From an uncultured Bacilli bacterium (GTDB lineage: Bacteria; Bacillota_I; Bacilli_A; RF39; UBA660), in contig CAKPIT010000001.1 in the NCBI GenBank assembly GCA_934162445.1, positions 62,001-126,000 of the forward strand: DNA of 64,000 nt, in the 5' to 3' direction. The notes under the pieces are model-generated. The model was not told the origin of the DNA. It worked only from the letters and a program-made list of their open reading frames with translations, and did not search any database. Numbering within the stretch: the stretch's first letter is position 1; every line of letters starts with the position of its first letter. Positions 8,917-16,628 of the stretch are shown here, piece by piece. Both the position numbers and the translations under genes were made by a program.

Positions 8917-9180
8917 CTATTTTTCTAATATTTTTCTTATCTCATCATATACCTCATCACTAATAACACACTCAAGTCGTCTACCTAAACTATTTTTCTT
9001 AATGGCCATATTCAAAACAGCTATATCTTTTTTAATATATGCACCACGGCCATTCATCTTTCCTGTTAAATCAACAACAACTTGACCATCTTTTGTTTTA
9101 ACCACTCTAAGTAAATCTCTTTTATCAAGTTTCTCATTAGTAACAACACAACTTCTAAGTGGTATCTTCTTAACCTTCAT
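8917..9180 (-). CDS. ylxR: YlxR family RNA-binding protein (RnpM)
   Basis: Small basic RNA-binding protein conserved in the nusA-infB operon; the Bacillus homologue has been reported to interact with RNase P. The 87 residues show the family signature RSCVVTNEKLDKRDLLRVV near the N-terminus and a NGRGAYI motif near the middle. The usual second Cys of the N-terminal motif is Thr here. AATAGGTGATTTT precedes the ATG, and the gap to nusA is 8 bases, so it is co-transcribed. Confidence 0.9.
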   Translation of the reverse strand: MKVKKIPLRSCVVTNEKLDKRDLLRVVKTKDGQVVVDLTGKMNGRGAYIKKDIAVLNMAIKKNSLGRRLECVISDEVYDEIRKILEK

Positions 9181-9188
9181 AAAATCAC

Positions 9189-10391
9189 CTATTCGCTTTT
9201 AATATTAATTCCTAATTCTTGAGCCTCACTACTTGTTTTAATATCAATTTTATATTTTGTAAGTCTTGTAGCAAGTTTCGCATTAAGACCTTTTTTACCA
9301 ATGGCAAGAGAAAAATTATCACCATCAGCAATAACAATTGCCTCTTTCTTCTTTAAATCCGTTACTAACACAGTCACATCCTTAGCTGGTTGTAAACTAT
9401 TAGCAATAAAAACAGCTGGATCTTCATCATATCTTACAATATCAATCTTTTCCCCATTTAATTCACTAATAATATTAGCAATTCTACTTCCCTTTTCACC
9501 AATACAAGCACCGATTGGATCAATTTTTGGATTAGTAGAATAAACAGCTACTTTACTTCTAACTCCTGCTTCCCGAGCCACACTATAAAGCATTACACTG
9601 CCATCAGAAAACTCCGGAATTTCACTTTCAAATAAACGTTTAACGAAGCCATAATGACGTCTGCTAAGTAAAATAAGTAAATTACGTCCTGAATTATCAA
9701 CTTTACTAACATAAACTTTAATTTGGCTTCCCATTTTAATAACTTCTCCCGGAATAATATCCTTCTTAGGAAGAATTCCATTAGTTCTTCCTAAATCAAT
9801 GAAATAATTATCCGTATCTTCTAAAGCAACCGTACCAACAAGAAGTTCATCTTGTTTATCACCAAATTCTTCATTAATACTATTACGTTCTGCTTCTCTT
9901 ATCTTCTGAACTACAACCTGTTTCGCTGTACTAGCAGCAACTCTTCCAAAATCCTTTGGTGTCACTTCAGTATCAATGGTATCACCAATATTTAATGACT
10001 TATCAATCTTTCTAGCCTCACTTAATTTAATTTCACAACTAGGATTAAAGAAACTAATTTTCTCTTTTGAAGAATCATCTTCATCATCACTATCAACTTC
10101 TTCTTCATCTAAGAACATATCATCATCAAACTCTTCTTCATGTTCAAATAAATAATCTTCATATTCTTCCTTTGTCATTTTATCATCAGCAACAACTGTT
10201 AAATAAGAATATACTTTAATATCTCCTGTTTTTTCATTAATAAAAACCTTAACATTATTATTTTTAGTTTTATAATTTTTCTTATAAGCACTAGTAAGTG
10301 CATTTACCATTGCATCAAATACAACTTCTTTATCAATATTTTTCTCTTTTACAATCAAATCAACTGCTCGTAAAAATTCTTTACCATTCAT
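9189..10391 (-). CDS. nusA: Transcription termination/antitermination factor NusA
   Basis: RNA polymerase-associated pausing and termination factor. The N-terminal domain is followed by S1 (around LVGTVALEDTDNYFIDLG), then KH1 and KH2 (IGACIGEKGSRIANI and LAIGKKGLNAKLA). The 400-residue length fits the Firmicutes form without the C-terminal acidic repeats. An unusual insertion of roughly 40 very acidic residues (about 85-120, including EEFDDDMFLDEEEVDSDDEDD) interrupts the N-terminal domain between the VYSYLTVV strand and the EIKLSEARKID segment. The start codon overlaps the rimP stop as TAATG. Confidence 0.97.
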   Translation of the reverse strand: MNGKEFLRAVDLIVKEKNIDKEVVFDAMVNALTSAYKKNYKTKNNNVKVFINEKTGDIKVYSYLTVVADDKMTKEEYEDYLFEHEEEFDDDMFLDEEEVDSDDEDDSSKEKISFFNPSCEIKLSEARKIDKSLNIGDTIDTEVTPKDFGRVAASTAKQVVVQKIREAERNSINEEFGDKQDELLVGTVALEDTDNYFIDLGRTNGILPKKDIIPGEVIKMGSQIKVYVSKVDNSGRNLLILLSRRHYGFVKRLFESEIPEFSDGSVMLYSVAREAGVRSKVAVYSTNPKIDPIGACIGEKGSRIANIISELNGEKIDIVRYDEDPAVFIANSLQPAKDVTVLVTDLKKKEAIVIADGDNFSLAIGKKGLNAKLATRLTKYKIDIKTSSEAQELGINIKSE

Positions 10392-10642
10392 TATTCACAT
10401 ACCTCCTTACTTTTTGAATGAATATCCAAAACATCAATATTTTGACATAAATTATTCTCATCCATCACCGGATTAATTATTTTTGTAGCTTCAGTTATTA
10501 AATTAACATCAATAACATTCGAACTATCAAGTTCAATATTTAAAGTTTTTAATCCTTCTTCCTTCGTTTCATACACCATACTAACAACAAGACCTAAATC
10601 TTTGATTAAAGGATCAATAAGTGTTTTTATCTTACTTTCCAT
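10391..10642 (-). CDS. rimP: RimP-like ribosome maturation factor, N-terminal domain only
   Basis: RimP assists 30S assembly and normally has about 150 residues: an N-terminal alpha/beta domain and a C-terminal SH3-like domain. Here the frame ends after 83 residues. The visible part matches the N-terminal domain (pattern I-x-P-L-I-x-x-L-G-L near the start, LNIELDSSNVIDVN, and a NIDVLDIHSKSKEV end where SSPG normally follows). Its stop is shared with the nusA start (TAATG), so the truncation looks like the native gene rather than a frameshift. It has a strong promoter and a hairpin in its leader. Identification relies on position plus the N-terminal pattern. Confidence 0.75.
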   Translation of the reverse strand: MESKIKTLIDPLIKDLGLVVSMVYETKEEGLKTLNIELDSSNVIDVNLITEATKIINPVMDENNLCQNIDVLDIHSKSKEVCE

Positions 10643-10666
10643 AACTCCTCCTTTTTAAAAATTAAA

Positions 10667-10692
10667 GAGTGGAACCTCAAATTTCCACTCCT
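10667..10692 (-). terminator. Hairpin in the rimP operon leader (possible attenuator)
   Basis: Stem GAGTGGAA/TTCCACTC (10669-10692) lies between the rimP promoter and start codon and is followed on the minus strand by CTTTAATTTTT. It resembles an intrinsic terminator placed in a leader, so it could attenuate the operon. Confidence 0.5.
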
Positions 10693-10706
10693 TTCTCACT
10701 GCTATT

Positions 10707-10735
10707 AGAATACACTAATAATCAATTTTTGTCAA
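10707..10735 (-). promoter_or_regulatory. Promoter of the rimP-nusA-ylxR-infB operon
   Basis: Minus strand: consensus TTGACA, 17-base spacer, TATTCT. Confidence 0.8.
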
Positions 10736-10802
10736 ATTTATAAATTTAAAAATATTTTTCAGAAATTTATGGTATTATTAATAGTGAAAGAGGTGATACT
10801 TT

Positions 10803-11489
10803 TTGCAATTAACAAAAACAAGAAAGAAGGAAATACTAAAAGGAATTATTACTATTATTCTTTTTCTAAGTAATAGTTATTTAAAAATCATTCCCATACT
10901 GCTATTTAAAATTGATGTTAATAACTATACCTCAAAAGATTTAGCAATCGTTAATACTTCCACGGAAGTCTTATACATTATTCTTTTAGTAATCCTCTAC
11001 CACAAAGAACTAAAAATAGAATTTAAAGATTTTAAAAAGAATTTTAAAACCGATTTCGATATCGCTTTAAAATACTGGATCTGTGGTCTTGGTATTATGT
11101 ATATTACTAATATAATTATTAGTATTATCACAAAAATGCCATCATCTAGTAACGAAACTGCTGTTCAAAGCTTAATAACTTCAGCACCTTATTTAATGTT
11201 AATAACTGCCGGAATATTAGCCCCAATAGCAGAAGAGTTAACCTTTAGAAAAGGAATAGCCATGCTAATCAAAAATAAATGGATATACTGTATTATCTCA
11301 GGCCTTATCTTTGGCCTATTACATGTTATTGGTTATAGCGGTCTGGAGTATCTATACCTAATTCCTTATGGAAGCCTCGGCTTCTTCTTCGCTATCATCT
11401 ATAGCAAAACAAACAATATATATCCGTCCATTTGTATGCATGCTCTTCATAACACTATTTTAGTTTTATTATCAATAATTGCATTATAA
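10803..11489 (+). CDS. CPBP family intramembrane glutamic protease
   Basis: Membrane-embedded protease of the CPBP (CAAX-processing/bacteriocin-immunity) family. Hydrophobic segments span most of its 228 residues. The family motifs are present: APIAEELTFRK (EExxxR, about 142-148), FGLLHVIG (conserved His) and ICMHALHNT near the C-terminus. Translation starts at TTG 10803, with AAAGAGGTGAT about 5 bases before it; the next in-frame ATG lies far inside. It is an isolated plus-strand gene between the divergent rimP operon and convergent priA, so context gives no partner. Roles in this family range from bacteriocin self-immunity to surface-protein processing. Confidence 0.88.
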   Translation: MQLTKTRKKEILKGIITIILFLSNSYLKIIPILLFKIDVNNYTSKDLAIVNTSTEVLYIILLVILYHKELKIEFKDFKKNFKTDFDIALKYWICGLGIMYITNIIISIITKMPSSSNETAVQSLITSAPYLMLITAGILAPIAEELTFRKGIAMLIKNKWIYCIISGLIFGLLHVIGYSGLEYLYLIPYGSLGFFFAIIYSKTNNIYPSICMHALHNTILVLLSIIAL

Positions 11490-11490
11490 A

Positions 11491-11527
11491 AGATGAATAA
11501 CTTAAAAAGTACTCATCTCTTTTTTAT
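11491..11527. terminator. Bidirectional terminator between the CPBP gene and priA
   Basis: AGATGA..TA/TACTCATCT stem with one mismatch on the plus strand (G-U pair on the minus strand), flanked by T-rich and A-rich tracts. Confidence 0.6.
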
Positions 11528-11528
11528 T

Positions 11529-13691
11529 TTAAAAATGTAATGGATTAAAATCAATTTCCAAACTAACTTTATTTAAACTACTATAATATTTAACTAATCT
11601 ATCAAGTACATCATAAAGCTTATCTTCATATTTATATTTAAGAATCAATTGATATCTATATATATTTTGCTTTTTAAATATAGAAGCAGGACTTGGTCCT
11701 AAAATGATTGTATTAGTTAAATATTTTTTTATAGTTGCTTCACACCTTGATATTTCAAGCAAAGCCAATTTTTCATCCTTACTAGCCATATTTATAACTA
11801 CTAAATAATAATAAGGCGGATACTTCATCAACTTTCTAATCTTCATCTCTTCATTATAAAAAGAAAGAAAATCACATCTACTAGCACATTTAATCGCATA
11901 ATTATCTGGATTATAAGTTTGAAAATAAACTCTACCTTCTCTTTCACTTCTACCACTTCGTCCTGCTACTTGACTAAGTAAATCAAAACATCTTTCACTA
12001 CTTCTAAAATCAGGAATCAAAAGTGAAGTATCAGCATTAATAACCCCTACTAATGTAACAAGTGGAAAATCAAGCCCCTTAGCCACTATTTGTGTTCCTA
12101 ACAAAATATCCGCTTCATGATTAGCAAAAGCCGTTATGATCTTCTTATGAGCTCCTTTTCTACTAGTAGTATCAACATCCATTCTAATTGTTTTATAAGG
12201 AGCAAATAATTGATTAAGTTCCTCTTCAATCTTCTCTGTTCCAACTCCAATATCCTGAAGACTATTAGCGTGACACTTAGGACAAGTAACCGTATATTTC
12301 ATTGCATAACCACAATAATGACACCGTAACATATTACTACTTTTATGATATGTTAGTGTTATATCACAATAAGGACACTTCACCGCTTCATTACAATTAG
12401 AGCAAGTTAAAACTGAAGAATACCCCCGATGATTCAAAAGTAAAATAACTTGTTCTCCTTTTTCAAGTGTTTCCTTAATTGCCATAATTAAAGGTTCTGA
12501 AAAATGATACTTACTAAATTTACTTTCCTTATTCATGTCAATTAAGTGAACTCTAGGTAACTTTTTACCATTTACTCTTTCAGTTAGACAAGCAAGTTGA
12601 TAAACACCTTTTTGAGCCCTAGCAAACGATTCAAGAACCGGAGTAGCACTTCCTAACACAACCTTTGCCTTATTATACTTAGCCCGATAAAGAGCAATAT
12701 CCTTAGCATTATAACGGGGATTATTATCCTGCTTATATGAATCACTTTGCTCTTCATCAATAATAATTAACCCTAAATTTTTAATAGGGGCAAACAACGC
12801 ACTCCTAGCTCCCAAAACAATCTTAACCTCATCATGCATAATCTTTCGGTACTCATCATACCGTTCACCATCACTAAGAGCACTATGTAAAAGCGCAATA
12901 TTATTTCCAAATCGTTCCTTAAACCGTTTAATCATCTGCGGTGTTAAAGATATTTCTGGAACCAGCATAATACTACTAAAACCTTTATTTAAATAATTTG
13001 CAATAAGTTCCATATAAACTTCCGTCTTACCACTCCCAGTAACTCCATAAAGTAGTGATACCATCTTATCAGTATTTAATATTTTATTTAAACATTCCTT
13101 CTGTAAAGATGTTAATTCATTCTTTTTAAAAGAATAAACTTCATCTTCAAGGCGATAAACCTCTACTTTCTCTTTACACAAAATATTATTTTTAACCAAA
13201 GTATTAATAACCGAAAAACTAACATCAAGTTCTTTTTTTGTAAGTTTATCTTTAAGTTTAAACTTATCAATTACTTCCTGCTGTTTCAAAGTTAACTTAT
13301 AATCTTTTAACTCCAAAGTACTAAGAGAATAAACATCTTGATACTTTTTCCCAATATGACTATTCAACTTAGCCTTAAACACCTTAGGAAGCATTGCCTG
13401 ATAACAACTAGAAAGACTAGCCAGTGTTATCTTTTGTAAATATTTTCCAAGATCTAAAAGTTCATCCGATAAAATAACCTCTTCATCAATTAAAGAAATA
13501 ACTTCTTTTAACTTATCACAATTACTATTATCTTTAATCTCTAAAACATATCCTAAAAGAACCATTTTTCCAAAAGGTACTTTTACGCGTATTCCAACTT
13601 TCATATTGTTTTCCAAATTACTGGGCACCGCATAATCAAAAGTTTTATCCAAACTTTTATTAGTTATCCCAATAAGAACCGCAACTACCAT
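11529..13691 (-). CDS. priA: Primosomal replication restart helicase PriA
   Basis: 3'-5' DNA helicase that reloads the replisome at stalled forks. The 720-residue protein has an N-terminal DNA-binding region, the helicase core with Walker A GVTGSGKT (about 215) and Walker B DEEQ, and a zinc-binding insertion with four CxxC pairs (CSNCNEAVKCPYC, CHYC and CPKC). The later motifs GTQIVAKGLDFP and QVAGRSGR are intact. AGGAGGT precedes the ATG. The gene lies 20 bases downstream of the rhomboid gene and is probably co-transcribed with it. Confidence 0.97.
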   Translation of the reverse strand: MVVAVLIGITNKSLDKTFDYAVPSNLENNMKVGIRVKVPFGKMVLLGYVLEIKDNSNCDKLKEVISLIDEEVILSDELLDLGKYLQKITLASLSSCYQAMLPKVFKAKLNSHIGKKYQDVYSLSTLELKDYKLTLKQQEVIDKFKLKDKLTKKELDVSFSVINTLVKNNILCKEKVEVYRLEDEVYSFKKNELTSLQKECLNKILNTDKMVSLLYGVTGSGKTEVYMELIANYLNKGFSSIMLVPEISLTPQMIKRFKERFGNNIALLHSALSDGERYDEYRKIMHDEVKIVLGARSALFAPIKNLGLIIIDEEQSDSYKQDNNPRYNAKDIALYRAKYNKAKVVLGSATPVLESFARAQKGVYQLACLTERVNGKKLPRVHLIDMNKESKFSKYHFSEPLIMAIKETLEKGEQVILLLNHRGYSSVLTCSNCNEAVKCPYCDITLTYHKSSNMLRCHYCGYAMKYTVTCPKCHANSLQDIGVGTEKIEEELNQLFAPYKTIRMDVDTTSRKGAHKKIITAFANHEADILLGTQIVAKGLDFPLVTLVGVINADTSLLIPDFRSSERCFDLLSQVAGRSGRSEREGRVYFQTYNPDNYAIKCASRCDFLSFYNEEMKIRKLMKYPPYYYLVVINMASKDEKLALLEISRCEATIKKYLTNTIILGPSPASIFKKQNIYRYQLILKYKYEDKLYDVLDRLVKYYSSLNKVSLEIDFNPLHF

Positions 13692-13711
13692 CGTACCTCC
13701 TAATATTAATA

Positions 13712-14860
13712 TTATCTAAAAAAAGCCATAAAAACTAAAAATCCTACATAAAACAGACTAACAATTAAGCCATTTATCTTTTCAAAATTACTACTTTTGT
13801 ATTTAACTCCTAAACCAATCATGATTAAACCTCCACCAATCAATCCCCCAATATGTGCCGCATTATCAACTCCCGGCATCACAAATCCCAAAACAAGATT
13901 GACTAAAATAAGTGGAATAATCTGACTTTTAATTACACTACCAAGATATAATCGATAATGATAACCAAAATAAAGAATAGCCCCCAGTAATCCAAAAATA
14001 GCCCCACTAGCACCTACACTAACTGCATTAGGAGTAACAATCATTGATAATAATGATCCTGTAAGGCCACTAAATAGATAAACCGTTAAATATTTAGCCC
14101 GGCCAATAAAACTTTCCAGTTGCATCCCAATAATAAGTAACGCATACATATTAAATAATAAATGCACCAAATTAGCATGCATAAAGCAAGCCGAAATAAG
14201 TCGGTAATATTCCCCCATTTTAATAAATGGTCCATAACTTGCTAATAAAGAATAACCATAATCAAGTTTACCTGTTAACCAAAAGAACCCAAAAATCAAA
14301 ACATTCAAAATAATTAATGTATAAGTAACAACTGGTACCTTTCTTTTAAAAACCTTTTCTACTTGTCTTTCTTCTTTCATACTATGATTACTAATATCAT
14401 TAGTAAGTTTTACAAATAAATCAATTCCCTCTTCTTTTAATTTCATTTTATGAGATAAATCAGGATATAATGTTTTTAATAAACTATTCTTCTTAACATC
14501 CTTATCATCACTAACCAAAACAGGGGTTATTTCCTTATTTTCAATCTTATTAAGTTCTACACTACCCCCAAGATCTAAAAAGATACTAAGAGTTTTTAAT
14601 TTAAAAGACAACGTTTTTCGTTTAATTTTTCGTAAAATCCGATTAGTCTTAAAAACATCAAATTTATATTGTTCTTCATTATGAATATATTTCATTACAA
14701 TTCTAACAATCTCATAATCTTCATCCAAATTCTCAAGCCAAATCTCATCATCAGCCCCTTGTAAAACAATAGGAGTATACCCTTTTTCTACAATAAAGTA
14801 ATGAAGAAGTTTCATTGCTAAAGTATTTTTCTCATTCATATCAATTACCATTTCATTCAT
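13712..14860 (-). CDS. Rhomboid family intramembrane serine protease
   Basis: Polytopic serine protease similar in layout to Bacillus GluP/YqgP: a cytosolic N-terminal domain of about 180 residues and a six-segment rhomboid core. Catalytic motifs are visible: GASGAIFG with the nucleophile Ser (about 283) and HIGGLIGG with the catalytic His (about 332); HANLVHLLFNM upstream matches the oxyanion-side histidines. The N-terminal domain has no family I can name. AGGTGAT precedes the ATG, and a good promoter lies 33-60 bases upstream. GluP-type proteases act in membrane protein quality control; that role here is inference. Confidence 0.92.
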   Translation of the reverse strand: MNEMVIDMNEKNTLAMKLLHYFIVEKGYTPIVLQGADDEIWLENLDEDYEIVRIVMKYIHNEEQYKFDVFKTNRILRKIKRKTLSFKLKTLSIFLDLGGSVELNKIENKEITPVLVSDDKDVKKNSLLKTLYPDLSHKMKLKEEGIDLFVKLTNDISNHSMKEERQVEKVFKRKVPVVTYTLIILNVLIFGFFWLTGKLDYGYSLLASYGPFIKMGEYYRLISACFMHANLVHLLFNMYALLIIGMQLESFIGRAKYLTVYLFSGLTGSLLSMIVTPNAVSVGASGAIFGLLGAILYFGYHYRLYLGSVIKSQIIPLILVNLVLGFVMPGVDNAAHIGGLIGGGLIMIGLGVKYKSSNFEKINGLIVSLFYVGFLVFMAFFR

Positions 14861-14892
14861 CTTATCACCTACTTATTTCTTTTGTATATAGT

Positions 14893-14920
14893 ATTTTACC
14901 ATAACTTTTTTATTTATCAA
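14893..14920 (-). promoter_or_regulatory. Promoter for rhomboid-priA
   Basis: Minus strand: TTGATA, 16-base spacer ending TGG, TAAAAT (extended -10). It overlaps the end of the ASCH gene. Confidence 0.65.
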
Positions 14921-15308
14921 AGTCATAATTCCAAAGTCCCAAACTACCTCTAACAGGAATCATTTCAAGCTTTTCCACCTTATCTAAAATCCAAGCATAC
15001 CTACCTAATTTATAATCACCACAAATATATTCCACTTTATGTTTTTTAATCTCTTCTAAAAAATTTTCATCCATATAAACACAATCAACAATCACACACT
15101 TTCCAATTATTCCACCATAACTAAGTTCATCAATATCATAAAAAGAAGCCAAATCTTTATTAGCCAAAACATCATTTTCTACTTTAGACTTAGAAGCATG
15201 AATTAAAAGTGGTCCCCGATAATTAGTCTTATAACTTCTTGTTTCAATTTTTTTAATCCCCTTAACAATAAGCGTTGCATAAGGTTCTTTAATACTTAAA
15301 GCCTTCAA
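14910..15308 (-). CDS. ASCH domain protein
   Basis: Small soluble protein of the ASCH (PUA-like) superfamily, predicted to bind RNA or modified nucleotides. The N-terminal signature is clear: MKALSIKEPYATLIVKGIKKIETRSY, followed by YRGPLLIHASK and a C-terminal LGLWNYD. At 132 residues it is a single domain. It starts at TTG, which overlaps the TGA stop of rluD, so translation is probably coupled. It is the last gene of the dnaE-lspA-rluD unit. The precise substrate is unknown. Confidence 0.85.
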   Translation of the reverse strand: MKALSIKEPYATLIVKGIKKIETRSYKTNYRGPLLIHASKSKVENDVLANKDLASFYDIDELSYGGIIGKCVIVDCVYMDENFLEEIKKHKVEYICGDYKLGRYAWILDKVEKLEMIPVRGSLGLWNYDFDK

Positions 15309-16186
15309 GAAAGGCTCTCCAAATAATCACTAAATTCACGTGGTAGACTACACTCAAAATAGATTTTCTCTTTAGTAATAGGATGAATAAACTTAATACT
15401 TTTAGAATGTAAAAATTGACCAAAATCAGTCGTCTTTTTATGATTACCATAAAGAGGATCATTGGTAACCGGATGCTTAATATAATTTAAATGGACTCTT
15501 ATTTGATGCGTTCTCCCCGTTCTAAGTCTACATTCAAGTAAAGTATTATTACTATATTTTTTTAATACCTTAAAATCTGTAATTGCTTCCTTACTATTTT
15601 TAGCCGTCACCGCCATCTTCTTCCTATCCAAACTATCTCTTCCTATCGGAGCATCAACGGTAAACGAATCATGATTAATAACTCCATCACAAAGAGCAAC
15701 ATAACACCGTTCCACCTCTTTATTTTTAATCATCGCACTTAATAGTTCATGAACTTTACTATTTTTAGCAACCAACATCAGCCCACTCGTATCTTTGTCA
15801 AGACGATGGACAATCCCCGGCCGTAATTCATCATCGTTATCTATTTTTGCATGATAAATTAAAGCATTAACCAAAGTATCATTAATATGCCCCGGTGCTG
15901 GATGCGTTACTAATCCACTCGGTTTATTAATAATTAAAAGATAATTATCTTCATAAACAATATCCAAAGGAAGTGCTAACGGTTCCAAATAATCCGGTTT
16001 CTCTTCCAAAGTAATATTGATAATATCATCACATTTTACTTTATAACTAGAAGCCTTACTAACTCCATTCACTAAAATATTTCCGATATCAAGTAACTTC
16101 TTTACTTGACTTCTTGATAAATCCGTCACTGAAGCAACATAACTATCAAGTCTTCCCCCCTCTTCCATAACCTTAAGCTCTATCAT
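15305..16186 (-). CDS. rluD: 23S rRNA pseudouridine synthase, RluD/RluA family
   Basis: Converts uridines in 23S rRNA (helix 69 in RluD itself) to pseudouridine. An N-terminal S4 domain (RLDSYVASVTDLSRSQVKKLLDIGNILVNG, residues ~10-40) precedes the catalytic domain with HRLDKDTSGLM (catalytic Asp about 124) and RTGRTHQIRVH. Length 293 is normal. GAGGTGATGAAAA precedes the ATG, which lies inside the end of lspA (14-base overlap). The stop is TGA. The lspA-rluD pair is standard in Firmicutes. Confidence 0.94.
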   Translation of the reverse strand: MIELKVMEEGGRLDSYVASVTDLSRSQVKKLLDIGNILVNGVSKASSYKVKCDDIINITLEEKPDYLEPLALPLDIVYEDNYLLIINKPSGLVTHPAPGHINDTLVNALIYHAKIDNDDELRPGIVHRLDKDTSGLMLVAKNSKVHELLSAMIKNKEVERCYVALCDGVINHDSFTVDAPIGRDSLDRKKMAVTAKNSKEAITDFKVLKKYSNNTLLECRLRTGRTHQIRVHLNYIKHPVTNDPLYGNHKKTTDFGQFLHSKSIKFIHPITKEKIYFECSLPREFSDYLESLS

Positions 16187-16628
16187 TTTTCATCACCTCA
16201 AATTCTTTAAATATAATAAGAAAAGCTCCTAACACAATTAATATATCGGCCAAATTAAAAACTGGAAAATTATAATTAAAAATCTTAAACGATAAATAAT
16301 CCACCACTTTAAAATCAAGTAAACGATCAATAAAATTACCCAAAAGACCACTAATCAAAAGTGTATAACCAAATGTTGCTACTTTATCCGTTAAAGACCT
16401 TTTCATCATAGAAAGCAAATATAATAAAATAATAACCGTAATTATAATTATTAAATAACCATAACCATCTAAAATACTAAAAGCGATTCCTTCATTAAGA
16501 ACATAAGTAAGCGAAAAAAAGTTTTTAATAATCACTATATCCGTTACATAATTACTTACTAAATATTTAATTATTAAATCTAAACCTGTAAAAACACAAA
16601 TACTAAATATTATCTTCTTTAAATTCAT
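16173..16628 (-). CDS. lspA: Lipoprotein signal peptidase (signal peptidase II)
   Basis: Aspartic membrane protease that cleaves prolipoproteins before the lipidated Cys. Four hydrophobic segments fill the 151 residues, and both catalytic aspartates are seen in GNFIDR (about 96) and FNLADI (about 127), with NEGIAFSIL upstream. It is co-transcribed with dnaE (26-base overlap) and rluD. At least one clear substrate is encoded in the window, the lipoprotein at 47761. Confidence 0.95.
   Translation of the reverse strand: MNLKKIIFSICVFTGLDLIIKYLVSNYVTDIVIIKNFFSLTYVLNEGIAFSILDGYGYLIIIITVIILLYLLSMMKRSLTDKVATFGYTLLISGLLGNFIDRLLDFKVVDYLSFKIFNYNFPVFNLADILIVLGAFLIIFKEFEVMKNDRA

Noticed and set aside
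15305..15307. Possibility of genetic code 4 (TGA = Trp), suggested by mollicute-like composition
   Set aside because: TGA ends rluD, the VTT gene and others at proper family lengths, and Trp is encoded by TGG throughout.
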